Shown piece after piece: positions 7,101 to 15,541 of a DNA stretch of 24,123 bases. Made by a program: the position numbers and the translations under genes. The stretch comes from Oscillospiraceae bacterium (lineage in GTDB: Bacteria > Bacillota_A > Clostridia > Oscillospirales > Oscillospiraceae): the NCBI GenBank assembly GCA_017398105.1, contig JAFQHF010000079.1, positions 1 through 24,123 of the forward strand. The letters are read 5' to 3'. The notes beneath the pieces were generated by a model. It made no database searches, had not been told where the DNA came from, and saw only the letters and a list, made by a program, of their open reading frames with translations. Position 1 is the stretch's first letter. Each line of letters opens with the position of its first letter.

Positions 7101-8210
7101 ATGCGTTTTACCTGTGAAAAAAGCATGCTGGTACAGGGCCTGAATATTGCGGGCCGTACCGTGGCCCAGAAGAGCAGCCTTTCCGTTATCGAGGGCATCC
7201 TCTGCAAGGCCGGTCACAACCTGAGCCTTACCGGCTACAACATGGAAACCGCCATCACCTATGATATCGAAGCCGATATCCCCGATCCCGGCCAGTGCAT
7301 CCTGCCTGCCAAGCTGTTCGGTGATATTATCCGCCGTCTGCCGGAGGGCCCCGTCACCGTTGTGGTGGATGACAGCTATAAGGTCTCCATCCGGGCGGGC
7401 TATGCCTCCTTCACCATTTCCGCCGAATCTGCCGAGGATTACCCGGAGCTGCCTGATGTCAATTCCGGCCGGCCCATCCAGATCCCTCAGACCAAGCTGA
7501 AGGAGCTGATCTCCGGCACCATTTTCGCAGTTTCCGAAAATCAGGGCAGACCCATCCACACCGGCGTGAAATTTGAGGTTTCCGATAATTCCATCACCAC
7601 CATTGCCGTGGACGGCTTCCGTCTGGCCCGCCGGACCTATCATCCGGAAGAATCCACAGGCCGGGATCTGAGCTTCGTGGTTCCGGCTCAGGGTCTGAAG
7701 GAAGTGGAAAAGATCGTCTCCGATGTGGAGGATATGGCAATGTTCACCCTGGGCACCAAGCATATCCTGTTCCAGATCGGCAATGCCACCCTGGTCTGCC
7801 GCCTGCTGGACGGCGAATTCCTGGACTGGCGCAGAGTGGTTCCCACCAACTGCCCCGTAAAGCTGGTTGCCCATGTTTCCGATCTGGCATCCAGCGTGGA
7901 ACGCGTGGGTCTGATCGTTTCCGAAAAATACAAGAGCCCCGTGCGCTGCGTGTTCAGCCACAATGAGCTTTTGATGCGCACCAACACCACCATCGGCGCG
8001 GCCGAAGACAAGTGCGCCATCGCCGGTGACGGCAAGGAGCTGGAGATCGGCTTCAATGTCCGGTATCTCGCCGATGCCCTGAAGGTCATCCCCTCCGAGG
8101 AGGTCACCCTGGAGCTGACCAACGGATTAAGCCCCATCGTCCTGACCCCTGTGGATGACAAATACGATTTTGCCTACATGGTTCTGCCGGTCAGAATCAA
8201 GAACGGCTGA
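7101..8210 (+). CDS. dnaN: DNA polymerase III sliding clamp, beta subunit
   Basis: Ring-shaped processivity factor that tethers DNA polymerase III and other enzymes to DNA. The 369-aa product has the normal length and three clamp-fold repeats. It starts MRFTCEKSMLVQGLNIAGR and ends in the typical MVLPVRIKNG tail, which forms part of the partner-binding pocket. AAAGGAA lies about 7 nt before the ATG. It is the second gene of the classic dnaA-dnaN-yaaA-recF-gyrB-gyrA order. The gap after it carries an interrupted palindromic element, so co-transcription with yaaA and recF is likely but not shown. Confidence 0.98.
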   Translation: MRFTCEKSMLVQGLNIAGRTVAQKSSLSVIEGILCKAGHNLSLTGYNMETAITYDIEADIPDPGQCILPAKLFGDIIRRLPEGPVTVVVDDSYKVSIRAGYASFTISAESAEDYPELPDVNSGRPIQIPQTKLKELISGTIFAVSENQGRPIHTGVKFEVSDNSITTIAVDGFRLARRTYHPEESTGRDLSFVVPAQGLKEVEKIVSDVEDMAMFTLGTKHILFQIGNATLVCRLLDGEFLDWRRVVPTNCPVKLVAHVSDLASSVERVGLIVSEKYKSPVRCVFSHNELLMRTNTTIGAAEDKCAIAGDGKELEIGFNVRYLADALKVIPSEEVTLELTNGLSPIVLTPVDDKYDFAYMVLPVRIKNG

Positions 8211-8227
8211 TTGATCACAACAATCCT

Positions 8228-8426
8228 GTAGGGCGGGGTCATATAAATTGTTGTATGATTGCCCCCGGCAATCATCAGTATTGATGATTCGCTGTGCGGA
8301 GCACCACCCCGCCGACCAGATTTGACGGCCACCATGCTGTAATGGATGGAATCGTTATCGTTTCAAAAAAGACGTTACCACAGTAGAAGATGAGGGTGCG
8401 TCGGCGGGGTCATGACCCCGCCCTAC
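8228..8426. repeat. GTAGGGCGG palindromic element A5, left arm interrupted
   Basis: The element begins GTAGGGCGGGGTCAT and ends with the intact arm CGGCGGGGTCATGACCCCG (8402-8420) plus CCCTAC. The expected left arm is split: 63 bp (8243-8305), including the hairpin TGATTGCC-CCC-GGCAATCA, lie between GGGGTCAT and ACCCCGCCG. The whole 199-bp element fills the dnaN-yaaA gap and ends 12 bp before the GAGG ribosome binding site of the next gene. Confidence 0.75.
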
Positions 8427-8449
8427 AATATATCTTTGAGGTATTTTCT

Positions 8450-8695
8450 ATGAAAGTTGTTGTCAAAAAGAAGGACAATTCCATTCCCGTGTCCATTTCC
8501 ACGGAATATATCAAGCTGCAGGATGCCATGAAGTTTGCCAACATCGTTTATTCCGGCGGCGAGGCCAAGACCCTGATCCAGGAGGGACAGGTGAAGGTCA
8601 ACGGCGAGGTGTGCACCATGCGGGGCAAAAAGCTCTACAACGGTGACAAGTTCGAATTTATGGATCAGACCTATCTGATCTGCTATCATTCATGA
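8450..8695 (+). CDS. yaaA: Small S4-domain RNA-binding protein (YaaA/RlbA type)
   Basis: An 81-aa protein made almost entirely of an S4 RNA-binding fold; the characteristic part is QDAMKFANIVYSGGEAKTLI followed by EGQVKVNGEV. Homologues sit between dnaN and recF in most Firmicutes and are thought to act on ribosomes or RNA; the precise role is not settled. GAGG lies 8 nt upstream of the ATG at 8450. An in-frame ATG at 8390 would read through the palindromic element and is rejected. The stop codon overlaps the recF start as ATGA, implying translational coupling. Confidence 0.92.
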   Translation: MKVVVKKKDNSIPVSISTEYIKLQDAMKFANIVYSGGEAKTLIQEGQVKVNGEVCTMRGKKLYNGDKFEFMDQTYLICYHS

Positions 8696-9792
8696 ATTTA
8701 CAGGAATTACAGCTTCGCTCCTTCCGGAATTATGAGGAAGTGGAGCTTACCTTTGAACCCGGTGTGAATCTGATCGTGGGTGACAATGCCCAGGGAAAGA
8801 CCAATCTTTTGGAGGCCATTTCCTATCTTGGCTCCGGAAAAAGCTTCCGGGCCATGAAAACGGCGGAAATGGTTCGCTTTGGAGCTGATTTTGCGGAAAT
8901 TCAGGGCAGGGTCTTCTCCCAGGAACGCATTCAGACCCTGCGCTATCTGCTGTTCAACGGCTCCCGGCCCCGGCAGATTTTCCGCAACGGCGCCAAAAAG
9001 AAATCCGCTGCCGAGCTGGCGGGAGTCCTGCCTACGGTGCTGTTCTGCCCGGAGGATCTGCTGATCCTGAAAATGGGTTCCTCTCAGCGGCGCAGATTCG
9101 GTGATTTGGCGTTATGTCAACTAAGACCCAACTATGACGCGGCTCTGACGGAATACAACCGGATTCTGGATCAGAAAAGCCGGATTTTAAAGGATCATTT
9201 TGAAAATCCTTCCGTGCTGGCCATCCTGCCGGAGTATAATACCCGGCTTTGTCAGGTGGGCGCTTTGCTGATCTCCTACCGGGCCCGGTTTTATGACAGT
9301 TTGGGAAAATCCGCTGCAAAATTCCACAGCCAGTTTTCCGGGGGTGTGGAAAACTTTGCGCTGGAGTATAAAACGGTTTCCACCGTGAAAGATCCCTTTG
9401 CTCCGGTGGCGCAGCTGACCCAGGATCTGATGTCCCATCTGGACCGGCACTACCGGGCGGAGCTGGAAACGGCCCAGTGCCTGACCGGCCCCCACAAGGA
9501 TGATTTTACCGTTTCCCTTTCCGGCATCGATCTGAAAGCCTACGGCTCCCAGGGCCAGACCCGCACCGCTGCCATCAGCTTAAAACTTGCCCAGAGAGAA
9601 CTCATGGGCCGGGAATGGGGCGAAGAGCCGGTGCTGCTGCTGGACGATGTGCTTTCCGAGCTGGACCCGGGCCGGCAGGATTTCGTGCTGAACCAGATCG
9701 TGTCCGGACAGGTCTTCATCACCTGCTGCGAACCGGGAAGGTTTACAAAACTGGGTAAGACCATTGAGATAAGAAAAGGCAACTTAATTTAA
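8692..9792 (+). CDS. recF: DNA replication and repair protein RecF
   Basis: SMC/ABC-like ATPase that helps load RecA at gaps and stalled forks with RecO and RecR. The 366-aa protein shows Walker A GDNAQGKT (residues 30-37), the ABC-type signature region near LTGPHKDDF, and Walker B LLLDDVLSELD. The N-terminal sequence MNLQELQLRSFRNYEEVEL is typical. Its start overlaps the S4-gene stop by 4 nt (ATGA). Its own TAA stop is directly followed, with no spacer, by the first heptad of the repeat element at 9793. Confidence 0.97.
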   Translation: MNLQELQLRSFRNYEEVELTFEPGVNLIVGDNAQGKTNLLEAISYLGSGKSFRAMKTAEMVRFGADFAEIQGRVFSQERIQTLRYLLFNGSRPRQIFRNGAKKKSAAELAGVLPTVLFCPEDLLILKMGSSQRRRFGDLALCQLRPNYDAALTEYNRILDQKSRILKDHFENPSVLAILPEYNTRLCQVGALLISYRARFYDSLGKSAAKFHSQFSGGVENFALEYKTVSTVKDPFAPVAQLTQDLMSHLDRHYRAELETAQCLTGPHKDDFTVSLSGIDLKAYGSQGQTRTAAISLKLAQRELMGREWGEEPVLLLDDVLSELDPGRQDFVLNQIVSGQVFITCCEPGRFTKLGKTIEIRKGNLI

Positions 9793-9896
9793 TGCAAAAT
9801 GATAAATGATAAATGCTAAATTATGCCTTCGGCATGATAAAAATAATCCGCGTTAGCGGATACCATAATTTAGCATTTAGCATTTTGCATTCTACA
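9793..9896. repeat. Heptad-arm element, copy 2 (complete)
   Basis: The left arm has four 7-bp units (TGCAAAA, TGATAAA, TGATAAA, TGCTAAA; 9793-9820). The right arm has four inverted units (TTTAGCA, TTTAGCA, TTTTGCA, TTCTACA; 9869-9896). The core holds two small hairpins, ATGCC-TTC-GGCAT and ATCCGC-GTTA-GCGGAT. The element begins at the first base after the recF stop codon and ends 6 nt before the gyrB GGAGG. Confidence 0.9.
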
Positions 9897-9913
9897 TTAT
9901 CCGGAGGATATTT

Positions 9914-11842
9914 ATGTCTGACGAAACGAAAGTAACACAGGAATACGGCGGCTCGCAGATTCAGGTTCTGGAAGGCCTGGAGGCTGTGCGCAAGCGCCCC
10001 GGTATGTATATCGGCTCCACCTCGTCCAGCGGTCTGCACCATCTGGTTTACGAGATTGTGGATAACTCCATCGACGAAGCCCTGGCGGGCTACTGCAAGC
10101 ATATCACCGTCACCATCAATCCCGGCAATTCCATCACCGTCACAGATGATGGCCGCGGCATCCCCGTGGACATCCAGCCCCAGACCGGCAAGCCCGCGCT
10201 GGAGGTCGTCTTCACGGTGCTCCATGCCGGCGGTAAGTTCGGCGGCGGCGGCTATAAGGTCTCCGGCGGCCTGCACGGTGTCGGCGCTTCTGTCGTCAAT
10301 GCCCTGAGTGAATGGCTCACTGCCCGGGTCCACAAGAACGGCAATATCTATGAGATGAAATTCTCCCGGGGCCATATCACCCAGGAGATGAAAATCGTGG
10401 GCAAGACCAGCAAAACCGGCACCGAGGTCACCTTCCAGCCCGACCCCGAGATGTTCGATACCCTGGTCTATGACTATGAAATTCTTCACGAGCGCATGCG
10501 GGAGGAAGCCTTCCTGAATGCGGGCCTCTCCATCACCATCACCGACAACCGGCAGGCGGATGATATTTCCGAGACCATGTGCTATGAAGGCGGCATCAAG
10601 GAATTCGCGGTCTTCTGCAACCGGAACAAGACGCCCATCCACAATGACGTGATCTACATGTCCGGCAGCAAGGGCGATGCCTCCGCGGAGATCGCCGTCC
10701 AGTATAACGACGGCTACAATGAATTTTTGCTCTCCTTTGCCAACGATGTCCGCACCCCTGAGGGCGGTATGCACGAGACCGGCTTTAAGACGGCCCTGAC
10801 CCGTGTGCTGAATGCCTACGGCCAGAAAAACGGCATCATCAAGGGCGATGACAAGGTCTCCGGCGAGGACTGCAGAGAAGGCATCACTGCCATCATTTCC
10901 GTCAAGCTGACGGATGCCCAGTTCGAGGGCCAAACCAAGGCAAAGCTGGGCAACGCCTACATCCGTACTCTGGTTGACCAGGTAGTCAACGAGCAGCTGA
11001 GCGTGTTCTTCGAGGAGCACCCCCAGATCGCAAAAACCATCCTGGAAAAGGCCATGATGGCCAACCGGGCCCGGGAAGCTGCCCGGAAGGCAAGAGAATC
11101 CATCCGCCGGAAAACCGGCCTGGAATCCGGCCAGATGCCCGACAAGCTCCAGGACTGCAACGAGCGGGACCCCAGCCTCTGCGAAATTTACATCGTCGAG
11201 GGTGACTCCGCTGCGGGCTCTGCCATCCAGGGACGTGATTCCCGGTTCCAGGCGATCCTTGCCATGTGGGGTAAGATGCTGAACGTGGAAAAGGCAAGAG
11301 CCGATAAGATCTACGGCAACGACAAGCTGTACCCCCTGATCGTGGCACTGGGCGCAGGTATCGGTGAGGAATTCGACATTTCCAAGCTGCGCTATCACAA
11401 GGTCATCATCATGTCCGATGCGGACGTGGACGGCGCCCATATCCGAACCCTGCTTCTGACCTTCTTCTTCCGCTACATGCGGCCCATGATCGAAAACGGC
11501 TACGTCTACTCCGCCGTGCCGCCTCTTTACAAGCTGAAGCGGGGCAAGACCGAGCGGGTCGCCTACTCCGATTCCCAGCGTGATCAGATTTCCGCCGAGC
11601 TCCGGGCTGACAATCCCAATGCCAAGGTGGAGATCAGCCGGTTCAAGGGTCTGGGCGAAATGGATGCCCACGAGCTGTGGGAGACCACCATGGACCCGGA
11701 AACCAGAACCCTGCGCCGCATCACCCTGGAGGATGCCTCCCGGGCCGACGCCATCTTCACCGTCCTCATGGGCGAGCAGGTGGAGCCGAGAAAAGAATGG
11801 ATCGAAAAGAACGCGAAATACGCGGTCAATATTGATATATAA
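9914..11842 (+). CDS. gyrB: DNA gyrase subunit B
   Basis: ATPase subunit of the A2B2 gyrase that introduces negative supercoils. The 642-aa protein has a GHKL ATPase domain (VDNSIDEALAG, DDGRGIPVD and GGLHGVGASVV motifs), a transducer domain and a C-terminal Toprim domain with Glu429 in VEGDSA and the MSDADVDGAHIRTLLL metal-binding motif. It ends in the usual VNIDI-type tail. GGAGG lies 6 nt upstream of the start. The Toprim region is unusual: it reads EGDSAAGSAIQGRD and AILAMWGKMLN where most gyrases have EGDSAGGSA and AILPLRGKILN. The residue at the E. coli Lys447 position is Trp452. Heptad-arm elements flank the gene on both sides. Confidence 0.98.
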   Translation: MSDETKVTQEYGGSQIQVLEGLEAVRKRPGMYIGSTSSSGLHHLVYEIVDNSIDEALAGYCKHITVTINPGNSITVTDDGRGIPVDIQPQTGKPALEVVFTVLHAGGKFGGGGYKVSGGLHGVGASVVNALSEWLTARVHKNGNIYEMKFSRGHITQEMKIVGKTSKTGTEVTFQPDPEMFDTLVYDYEILHERMREEAFLNAGLSITITDNRQADDISETMCYEGGIKEFAVFCNRNKTPIHNDVIYMSGSKGDASAEIAVQYNDGYNEFLLSFANDVRTPEGGMHETGFKTALTRVLNAYGQKNGIIKGDDKVSGEDCREGITAIISVKLTDAQFEGQTKAKLGNAYIRTLVDQVVNEQLSVFFEEHPQIAKTILEKAMMANRAREAARKARESIRRKTGLESGQMPDKLQDCNERDPSLCEIYIVEGDSAAGSAIQGRDSRFQAILAMWGKMLNVEKARADKIYGNDKLYPLIVALGAGIGEEFDISKLRYHKVIIMSDADVDGAHIRTLLLTFFFRYMRPMIENGYVYSAVPPLYKLKRGKTERVAYSDSQRDQISAELRADNPNAKVEISRFKGLGEMDAHELWETTMDPETRTLRRITLEDASRADAIFTVLMGEQVEPRKEWIEKNAKYAVNIDI

Positions 11843-11936
11843 TGATAAATGCAAAATTATAAATGCTAAATTGTGGTGTCCCTTCGGGACGAATTTCATA
11901 TTTTTTAATTTAGCATTCAGCATTTAGCATTTAGCA
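11843..11936. repeat. Heptad-arm element, copy 3 (complete)
   Basis: Left units are TGATAAA, TGCAAAA, TTATAAA and TGCTAAA (11843-11870). Right units are TTTAGCA, TTCAGCA, TTTAGCA and TTTAGCA (11909-11936). The core hairpin is GTCCC-TTC-GGGAC. The first unit starts at the base after the gyrB stop codon. The element sits in the gyrB-gyrA gap ahead of the gyrA ribosome binding site. Confidence 0.9.
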
Positions 11937-11972
11937 TTTGTGATTATTTTATCCTAATCGTGGAGGTGCTAT

Positions 11973-14480
11973 ATGGCACATAACCGCAGTTATAAACCTG
12001 AGGATATTCTGTTCCCCAACCAGGCGATCACGGAATCGAATCTGGTGGACGAAATGGAAAAGTCCTATATTGAATACGCCATGTCCGTTATTGTCGGACG
12101 TGCGCTGCCGGACGTCCGGGACGGTCTGAAGCCGGTCCACCGCCGCATTCTGTACACCATGTATGAAAGCGGCCTGACTTCCGACAAGCCCTTCAAAAAG
12201 TCCGCTACCTGCGTCGGTGACGTGCTGGGCCGGTATCATCCCCATGGCGACGCATCCGTTTACGATGCCATGGTTCGTCTTGCCCAGGATTTCTCCATGC
12301 GCTACATGCTGGTGGACGGCCACGGCAACTTCGGCTCCGTGGACGGCGACCCCGCTGCTGCCTACCGTTATACCGAGGCACGCCTGAGCAAGCTTTCCAA
12401 CGAAATGCTCCGGGATATCGACAAGGACACCGTCAACTGGGACCCAAACTTTGACGAATCCCGCAAAGAGCCCAGAGTCCTGCCCTCCCGGTTCCCCAAC
12501 CTGCTGGTGAACGGTTCTTCCGGTATCGCCGTGGGTATGGCAACCAATATCCCGCCCCATAACCTGACGGAGGTCATCAATGCCTGTGTGGCCGTTCTGG
12601 ATGACCCCGAGGCCACCATGATGGATCTGATGGAGCATGTGTCCGGCCCTGACTTCCCCACCGGCGGCATCATCATGGGCCGCTCCGGCATCCGGGCTGC
12701 CTACGCCACCGGCCGCGGCAAGGTGGTGGTTCGTGCCCGTACCGAGTTTGAGGAATTCGGCAAGGACAGAATCCGCATTATCGTCACGGAGCTTCCCTAT
12801 CAGGTCAACAAGCGCCAGCTGATCAAGAATATTGCCGAGCAGGTGAAGGACAAGCGCCTGGAGGGTATTTCCGACCTTCGTGACGAGACCGACCGCAACG
12901 GTATGCGCATGGTCATCGAGCTGAAGAAGGATGCCAATCCCCAGGTGGTGCTGAATAACCTGTTCAAGCAGACTGCCCTGCAGTCCTCCTTCGGCATCAT
13001 CATGCTGGCGCTGGTGGACGACCAGATGCAGCCCAAGATCCTGTCCCTGCGGCAGATCATTGACGAGTACCTGCGCCATCAGGAGGAAGTCCTGACCCGC
13101 AGAACCCAGTACGACCTGCGCAAGGCCAGAGAGCGTGCCCACCTGTTGGAGGGTCTGCTGATTGCCCAGGACAATATCGACGAAGTCATCCATATCATCC
13201 GTACTGCCTACGACGATGCCAAGCAGCGTCTGATGGAGCGATTCTCTCTGGATGATATCCAGGCCCAGGCGATCCTGGATATGCGCCTGAAGGCCCTCCA
13301 GGGCCTCGACCGGGAAAAGCTGAAGGCGGAGTACGATGAGCTGATGGAGCGCATCCGCTACTACGAGGAGCTGCTGGCAAATCCCGAGAAGCTCCGTGCC
13401 GTTCTGCGGGAAGAGCTCATCGAGATCCAGGACAAGTTCGGCGACAAGCGCAAGACCGAGATTCAGGACATCGAGGACGAGATCGATATTGAAGACCTGA
13501 TCGAGGAGGAGACCTGCGCCTTCACCCTGTCCAAGCAGGGCTACATTAAGCGGATGCCCGTGGATACCTACCGTACCCAGTCCAGAGGCGGCCGTGGCGT
13601 CAATGCCCAAAACCTGAAGGACGAGGATTATGTAAAGTCCCTGAACATTGCCTCCACCCACGATCATATGCTGTTCTTCACGGATATGGGCCGTGTCCAC
13701 CACAGGAAGGGCTATCAGATCCCCGAGGCAGGCCGTACTGCCCGTGGTACTGCCATCGTCAACGTGCTGCCTCTGGAGCCCGGCGAAAATGTCACCGCAA
13801 TGGTGATCACCAGAGAGTTCGACGATAATGAATTCCTGATGATGGTCACCCAGAAGGGCACCGTCAAGCGGATTCCCTTCATCGCCCTGAAGACCAACCG
13901 CAAGGGCGGTATCCGGGCCATCACCCTGGAAGAGGGGGATCACCTGATCAACGTGATCCGCACCAACGGCAGTGACAATATCATCCTGGCAACGGCAAAC
14001 GGCATGGCCATCTGCTTCAACGAAAATGATGTCCGACCCATGGGCCGTGACGCGGCAGGTGTTCGCGGTATTATGTTAACCGGTGATGACTTCGTGGTGG
14101 GTGCGGAAAAGGCCGAGGAGGGCAAGACCCTGCTGACCGTCACCGTCAACGGTTTCGGCAAGCGCACCGAGCTTTCCGAGTACCTGCGTACCGGCCCCGA
14201 CGGCGAGAAGATTCCCCAGGGCCGCGGCGGTAAGGGTCTGAAGAACTATAACATCACCCCCAAGACCGGCAGAGTAGCCGGCTGCCGAGTGGTTGCAGAT
14301 AACGATGATGTTATGTTAATCGAAAACGGCGGTGTCATCATCCGTATCCCCGCCTCCTCCATCAATATCTACAAGCGCGATGTCCAGGGCGTCATCGTCA
14401 TGCGTATCGAGGAGGGCAACCAGGTTGTCTCCCTGGAGCGGGTGGAGAACATGGAAGAAGAAACCGAGGGCGAAGCATGA
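11973..14480 (+). CDS. gyrA: DNA gyrase subunit A
   Basis: Breakage-reunion subunit of gyrase, 835 aa. The winged-helix domain contains [10 protein letters not shown] and the catalytic Tyr133 in [12 protein letters not shown]; the C-terminal beta-pinwheel wraps DNA. The quinolone-contact position equivalent to E. coli Ser83 is Ala94, followed by Ser95, with Asp98 at the E. coli Asp87 position. This is the Ala-Ser order also known from Mycobacterium tuberculosis. The GyrA box at about residue 536 reads QSRGGRG rather than the usual Q(R/K)RGG(R/K)G but keeps the core. GGAGGTG lies 4 nt upstream of the start. The stop codon overlaps the rnhA start as ATGA. Confidence 0.98.
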   Translation: MAHNRSYKPEDILFPNQAITESNLVDEMEKSYIEYAMSVIVGRALPDVRDGLKPVHRRILYTMYESGLTSDKPFKKSATCVGDVLGRYHPHGDASVYDAMVRLAQDFSMRYMLVDGHGNFGSVDGDPAAAYRYTEARLSKLSNEMLRDIDKDTVNWDPNFDESRKEPRVLPSRFPNLLVNGSSGIAVGMATNIPPHNLTEVINACVAVLDDPEATMMDLMEHVSGPDFPTGGIIMGRSGIRAAYATGRGKVVVRARTEFEEFGKDRIRIIVTELPYQVNKRQLIKNIAEQVKDKRLEGISDLRDETDRNGMRMVIELKKDANPQVVLNNLFKQTALQSSFGIIMLALVDDQMQPKILSLRQIIDEYLRHQEEVLTRRTQYDLRKARERAHLLEGLLIAQDNIDEVIHIIRTAYDDAKQRLMERFSLDDIQAQAILDMRLKALQGLDREKLKAEYDELMERIRYYEELLANPEKLRAVLREELIEIQDKFGDKRKTEIQDIEDEIDIEDLIEEETCAFTLSKQGYIKRMPVDTYRTQSRGGRGVNAQNLKDEDYVKSLNIASTHDHMLFFTDMGRVHHRKGYQIPEAGRTARGTAIVNVLPLEPGENVTAMVITREFDDNEFLMMVTQKGTVKRIPFIALKTNRKGGIRAITLEEGDHLINVIRTNGSDNIILATANGMAICFNENDVRPMGRDAAGVRGIMLTGDDFVVGAEKAEEGKTLLTVTVNGFGKRTELSEYLRTGPDGEKIPQGRGGKGLKNYNITPKTGRVAGCRVVADNDDVMLIENGGVIIRIPASSINIYKRDVQGVIVMRIEEGNQVVSLERVENMEEETEGEA

Positions 14481-14917
14481 AGACCGTGACCCTCTATACC
14501 GACGGCGCCTGTTCCGGCAACCCCGGCCCCGGCGGCTGGGGCGCCATCCTGGAATACCAGGGTCACGAAAAGGAGCTGTCCGGCGGCGAAGCCAATACCA
14601 CCAATAACCGCATGGAGCTGACTGCGGTCATCCGTGGCCTGCAGGCATTGAAAGAGCCCTGCATCGTGGAGCTGTATTCGGACTCCAAGTACGTCATCGA
14701 TGCTCTGGAAAAAGGCTGGGCCTGGGGCTGGAAAAAGCGGAACTGGATCAAGTCCGACAAAAAGCCCGCCCTGAACCCGGACCTGTGGGATGTGCTTCTT
14801 AATCTTACCATGAAGCACGAAGTCCATTACCACTGGGTCAAAGGCCACGCGGAAAATCCCAAAAACAACCGCTGCGACGAGCTGGCGGTTGCGCAGTGGA
14901 AGAAACTTAAGGTGTGA
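14477..14917 (+). CDS. rnhA: Ribonuclease HI
   Basis: Endonuclease that cuts the RNA strand of RNA-DNA hybrids, removing R-loops and primers. The 146-aa product has all catalytic residues of type 1 RNase H: Asp9 (TDGAC), Glu47 (NRMELTAV), Asp69 (YSDSKYV), His124 (VKGHAENP) and Asp134 (NRCDELA). Spacing is nearly identical to the E. coli enzyme. The start overlaps the gyrA stop codon by 4 nt, so the two are probably translationally coupled. Pairing with gyrase is sensible because negative supercoiling promotes R-loops, though that functional link is inference. Confidence 0.97.
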   Translation: MKTVTLYTDGACSGNPGPGGWGAILEYQGHEKELSGGEANTTNNRMELTAVIRGLQALKEPCIVELYSDSKYVIDALEKGWAWGWKKRNWIKSDKKPALNPDLWDVLLNLTMKHEVHYHWVKGHAENPKNNRCDELAVAQWKKLKV

Positions 14918-14925
14918 TCTGTATT

Positions 14926-15029
14926 GTAGGGCGGGGTCATGACCCCGCCGGGCAGTATCGAAATCTGAGCAGAAACATAGAAACGCTCAAAAGATGCAGC
15001 TGACCGGCGGAGGCATGCCTCCGCCCTAC
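14926..15029. repeat. GTAGGGCGG palindromic element A6 (with conserved core)
   Basis: Left arm GTAGGGCGGGGTCATGACCCC and right arm GGAGGCATGCCTCCGCCCTAC flank a core with GCCGGGCAGTATCGAAATC and a CTGAGC...GCTCA stem, as in A2 and A4. It fills the rnhA-remB gap and ends 20 bp before the remB-like ribosome binding site. Confidence 0.85.
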
Positions 15030-15060
15030 ATTTGGATTATCGTTTCATTGGAGGTTATGT

Positions 15061-15303
15061 ATGTATCTATCCATCGGCAATGATATGGCGGTGCGAGATC
15101 GGTCGATCATCGGTATTTTTGATCTGGACAATACCTCCACCTCCAAACGGACCCGGGAATTTCTGGAGAAAAGCGAACGGGACGGCGAAGTGGTGCCCTG
15201 CGATGATCTGCCGAAGTCCTTCGTTCTGACCAGCGAATACGGCTTCACCCGGGTGCGGTTGACATCCTTGAATTCGGCTACCCTGGAAAAACGGTTAAAA
15301 TAA
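15061..15303 (+). CDS. RemB/YaaB-like DUF370-family regulator
   Basis: An 80-aa protein starting MYLSIGNDMAVRDRSIIGIF. It resembles B. subtilis RemB (YaaB), with a conserved IIGIFDLDNTSTS segment and PKSFVLTSEYGFTRVRLT near the C-terminus. RemA/RemB family members are small DNA-binding proteins involved in matrix-gene and osmotic regulation in Bacillus; the role in Clostridia is less clear. GGAGGT lies 5 nt before the chosen ATG; an ATG at 15057 is out of frame. In B. subtilis the gene lies between recF and gyrB, whereas here it follows rnhA, so the cluster has been rearranged. The paralogue (RemA versus RemB) is inferred from similarity and context. Confidence 0.8.
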   Translation: MYLSIGNDMAVRDRSIIGIFDLDNTSTSKRTREFLEKSERDGEVVPCDDLPKSFVLTSEYGFTRVRLTSLNSATLEKRLK

Positions 15304-15307
15304 AACT

Positions 15308-15439
15308 GTAGGGGAGGGATTCATCCCTCCCTATATCTATCAATACCGGATAATTACCGACCAAAGCAGCAGGTGCGGAGGAAGGTTTTTAATATGGTGG
15401 AAGATATAACATTCAGGGAGGGATGAATCCCTCCCCTAC
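15308..15439. repeat. GTAGGGGAGGG palindromic element A7
   Basis: Left arm GTAGGGGAGGGATTCATCCC and right arm GGGATGAATCCCTCCCCTAC are nearly perfectly inverted around about 80 bp of unrelated AT-rich sequence. It lies between the convergent remB-like and pnp genes, next to the pnp terminator. Confidence 0.8.
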
Positions 15440-15445
15440 GGAAGC

Positions 15446-15478
15446 AAAAAACCTCCCGCTCAATTGAGCGGGAGGTTT
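15446..15478 (-). terminator. Intrinsic terminator of pnp
   Basis: AAACCTCCCGCTCAA and TTGAGCGGGAGGTTT form a perfect 30-bp palindrome (15449-15478). On the minus strand it is followed by a run of six T. It lies 63 bp beyond the pnp stop codon. On the plus strand the T tract is weak, so termination of the remB-like transcript here is possible but less certain. Confidence 0.85.
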
Positions 15479-15541
15479 CAATTTCAGATCAGGGAACGAA
15501 CCGAGCGTTATGCATTGGCCGTCGGCCCATGCCGACCCGAC

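Noticed and set aside
9793..9896. Heptad-arm elements considered as rho-independent terminators
   Set aside because: The arms are AT-rich with mismatches and no terminal T tract. They lie inside co-directional gene runs where full termination would silence gyrase genes.
9821..11923. 700-residue open frame on - opposite gyrB
   Set aside because: It is a mirror frame of a certain gene, rich in Gly/His/Asp/Leu as expected from third-position GC bias, with no domain and no ribosome binding site.
11949..13943. 664-residue open frame on - opposite gyrA
   Set aside because: Same mirror-frame composition; gyrA on + is unambiguous with all family motifs.
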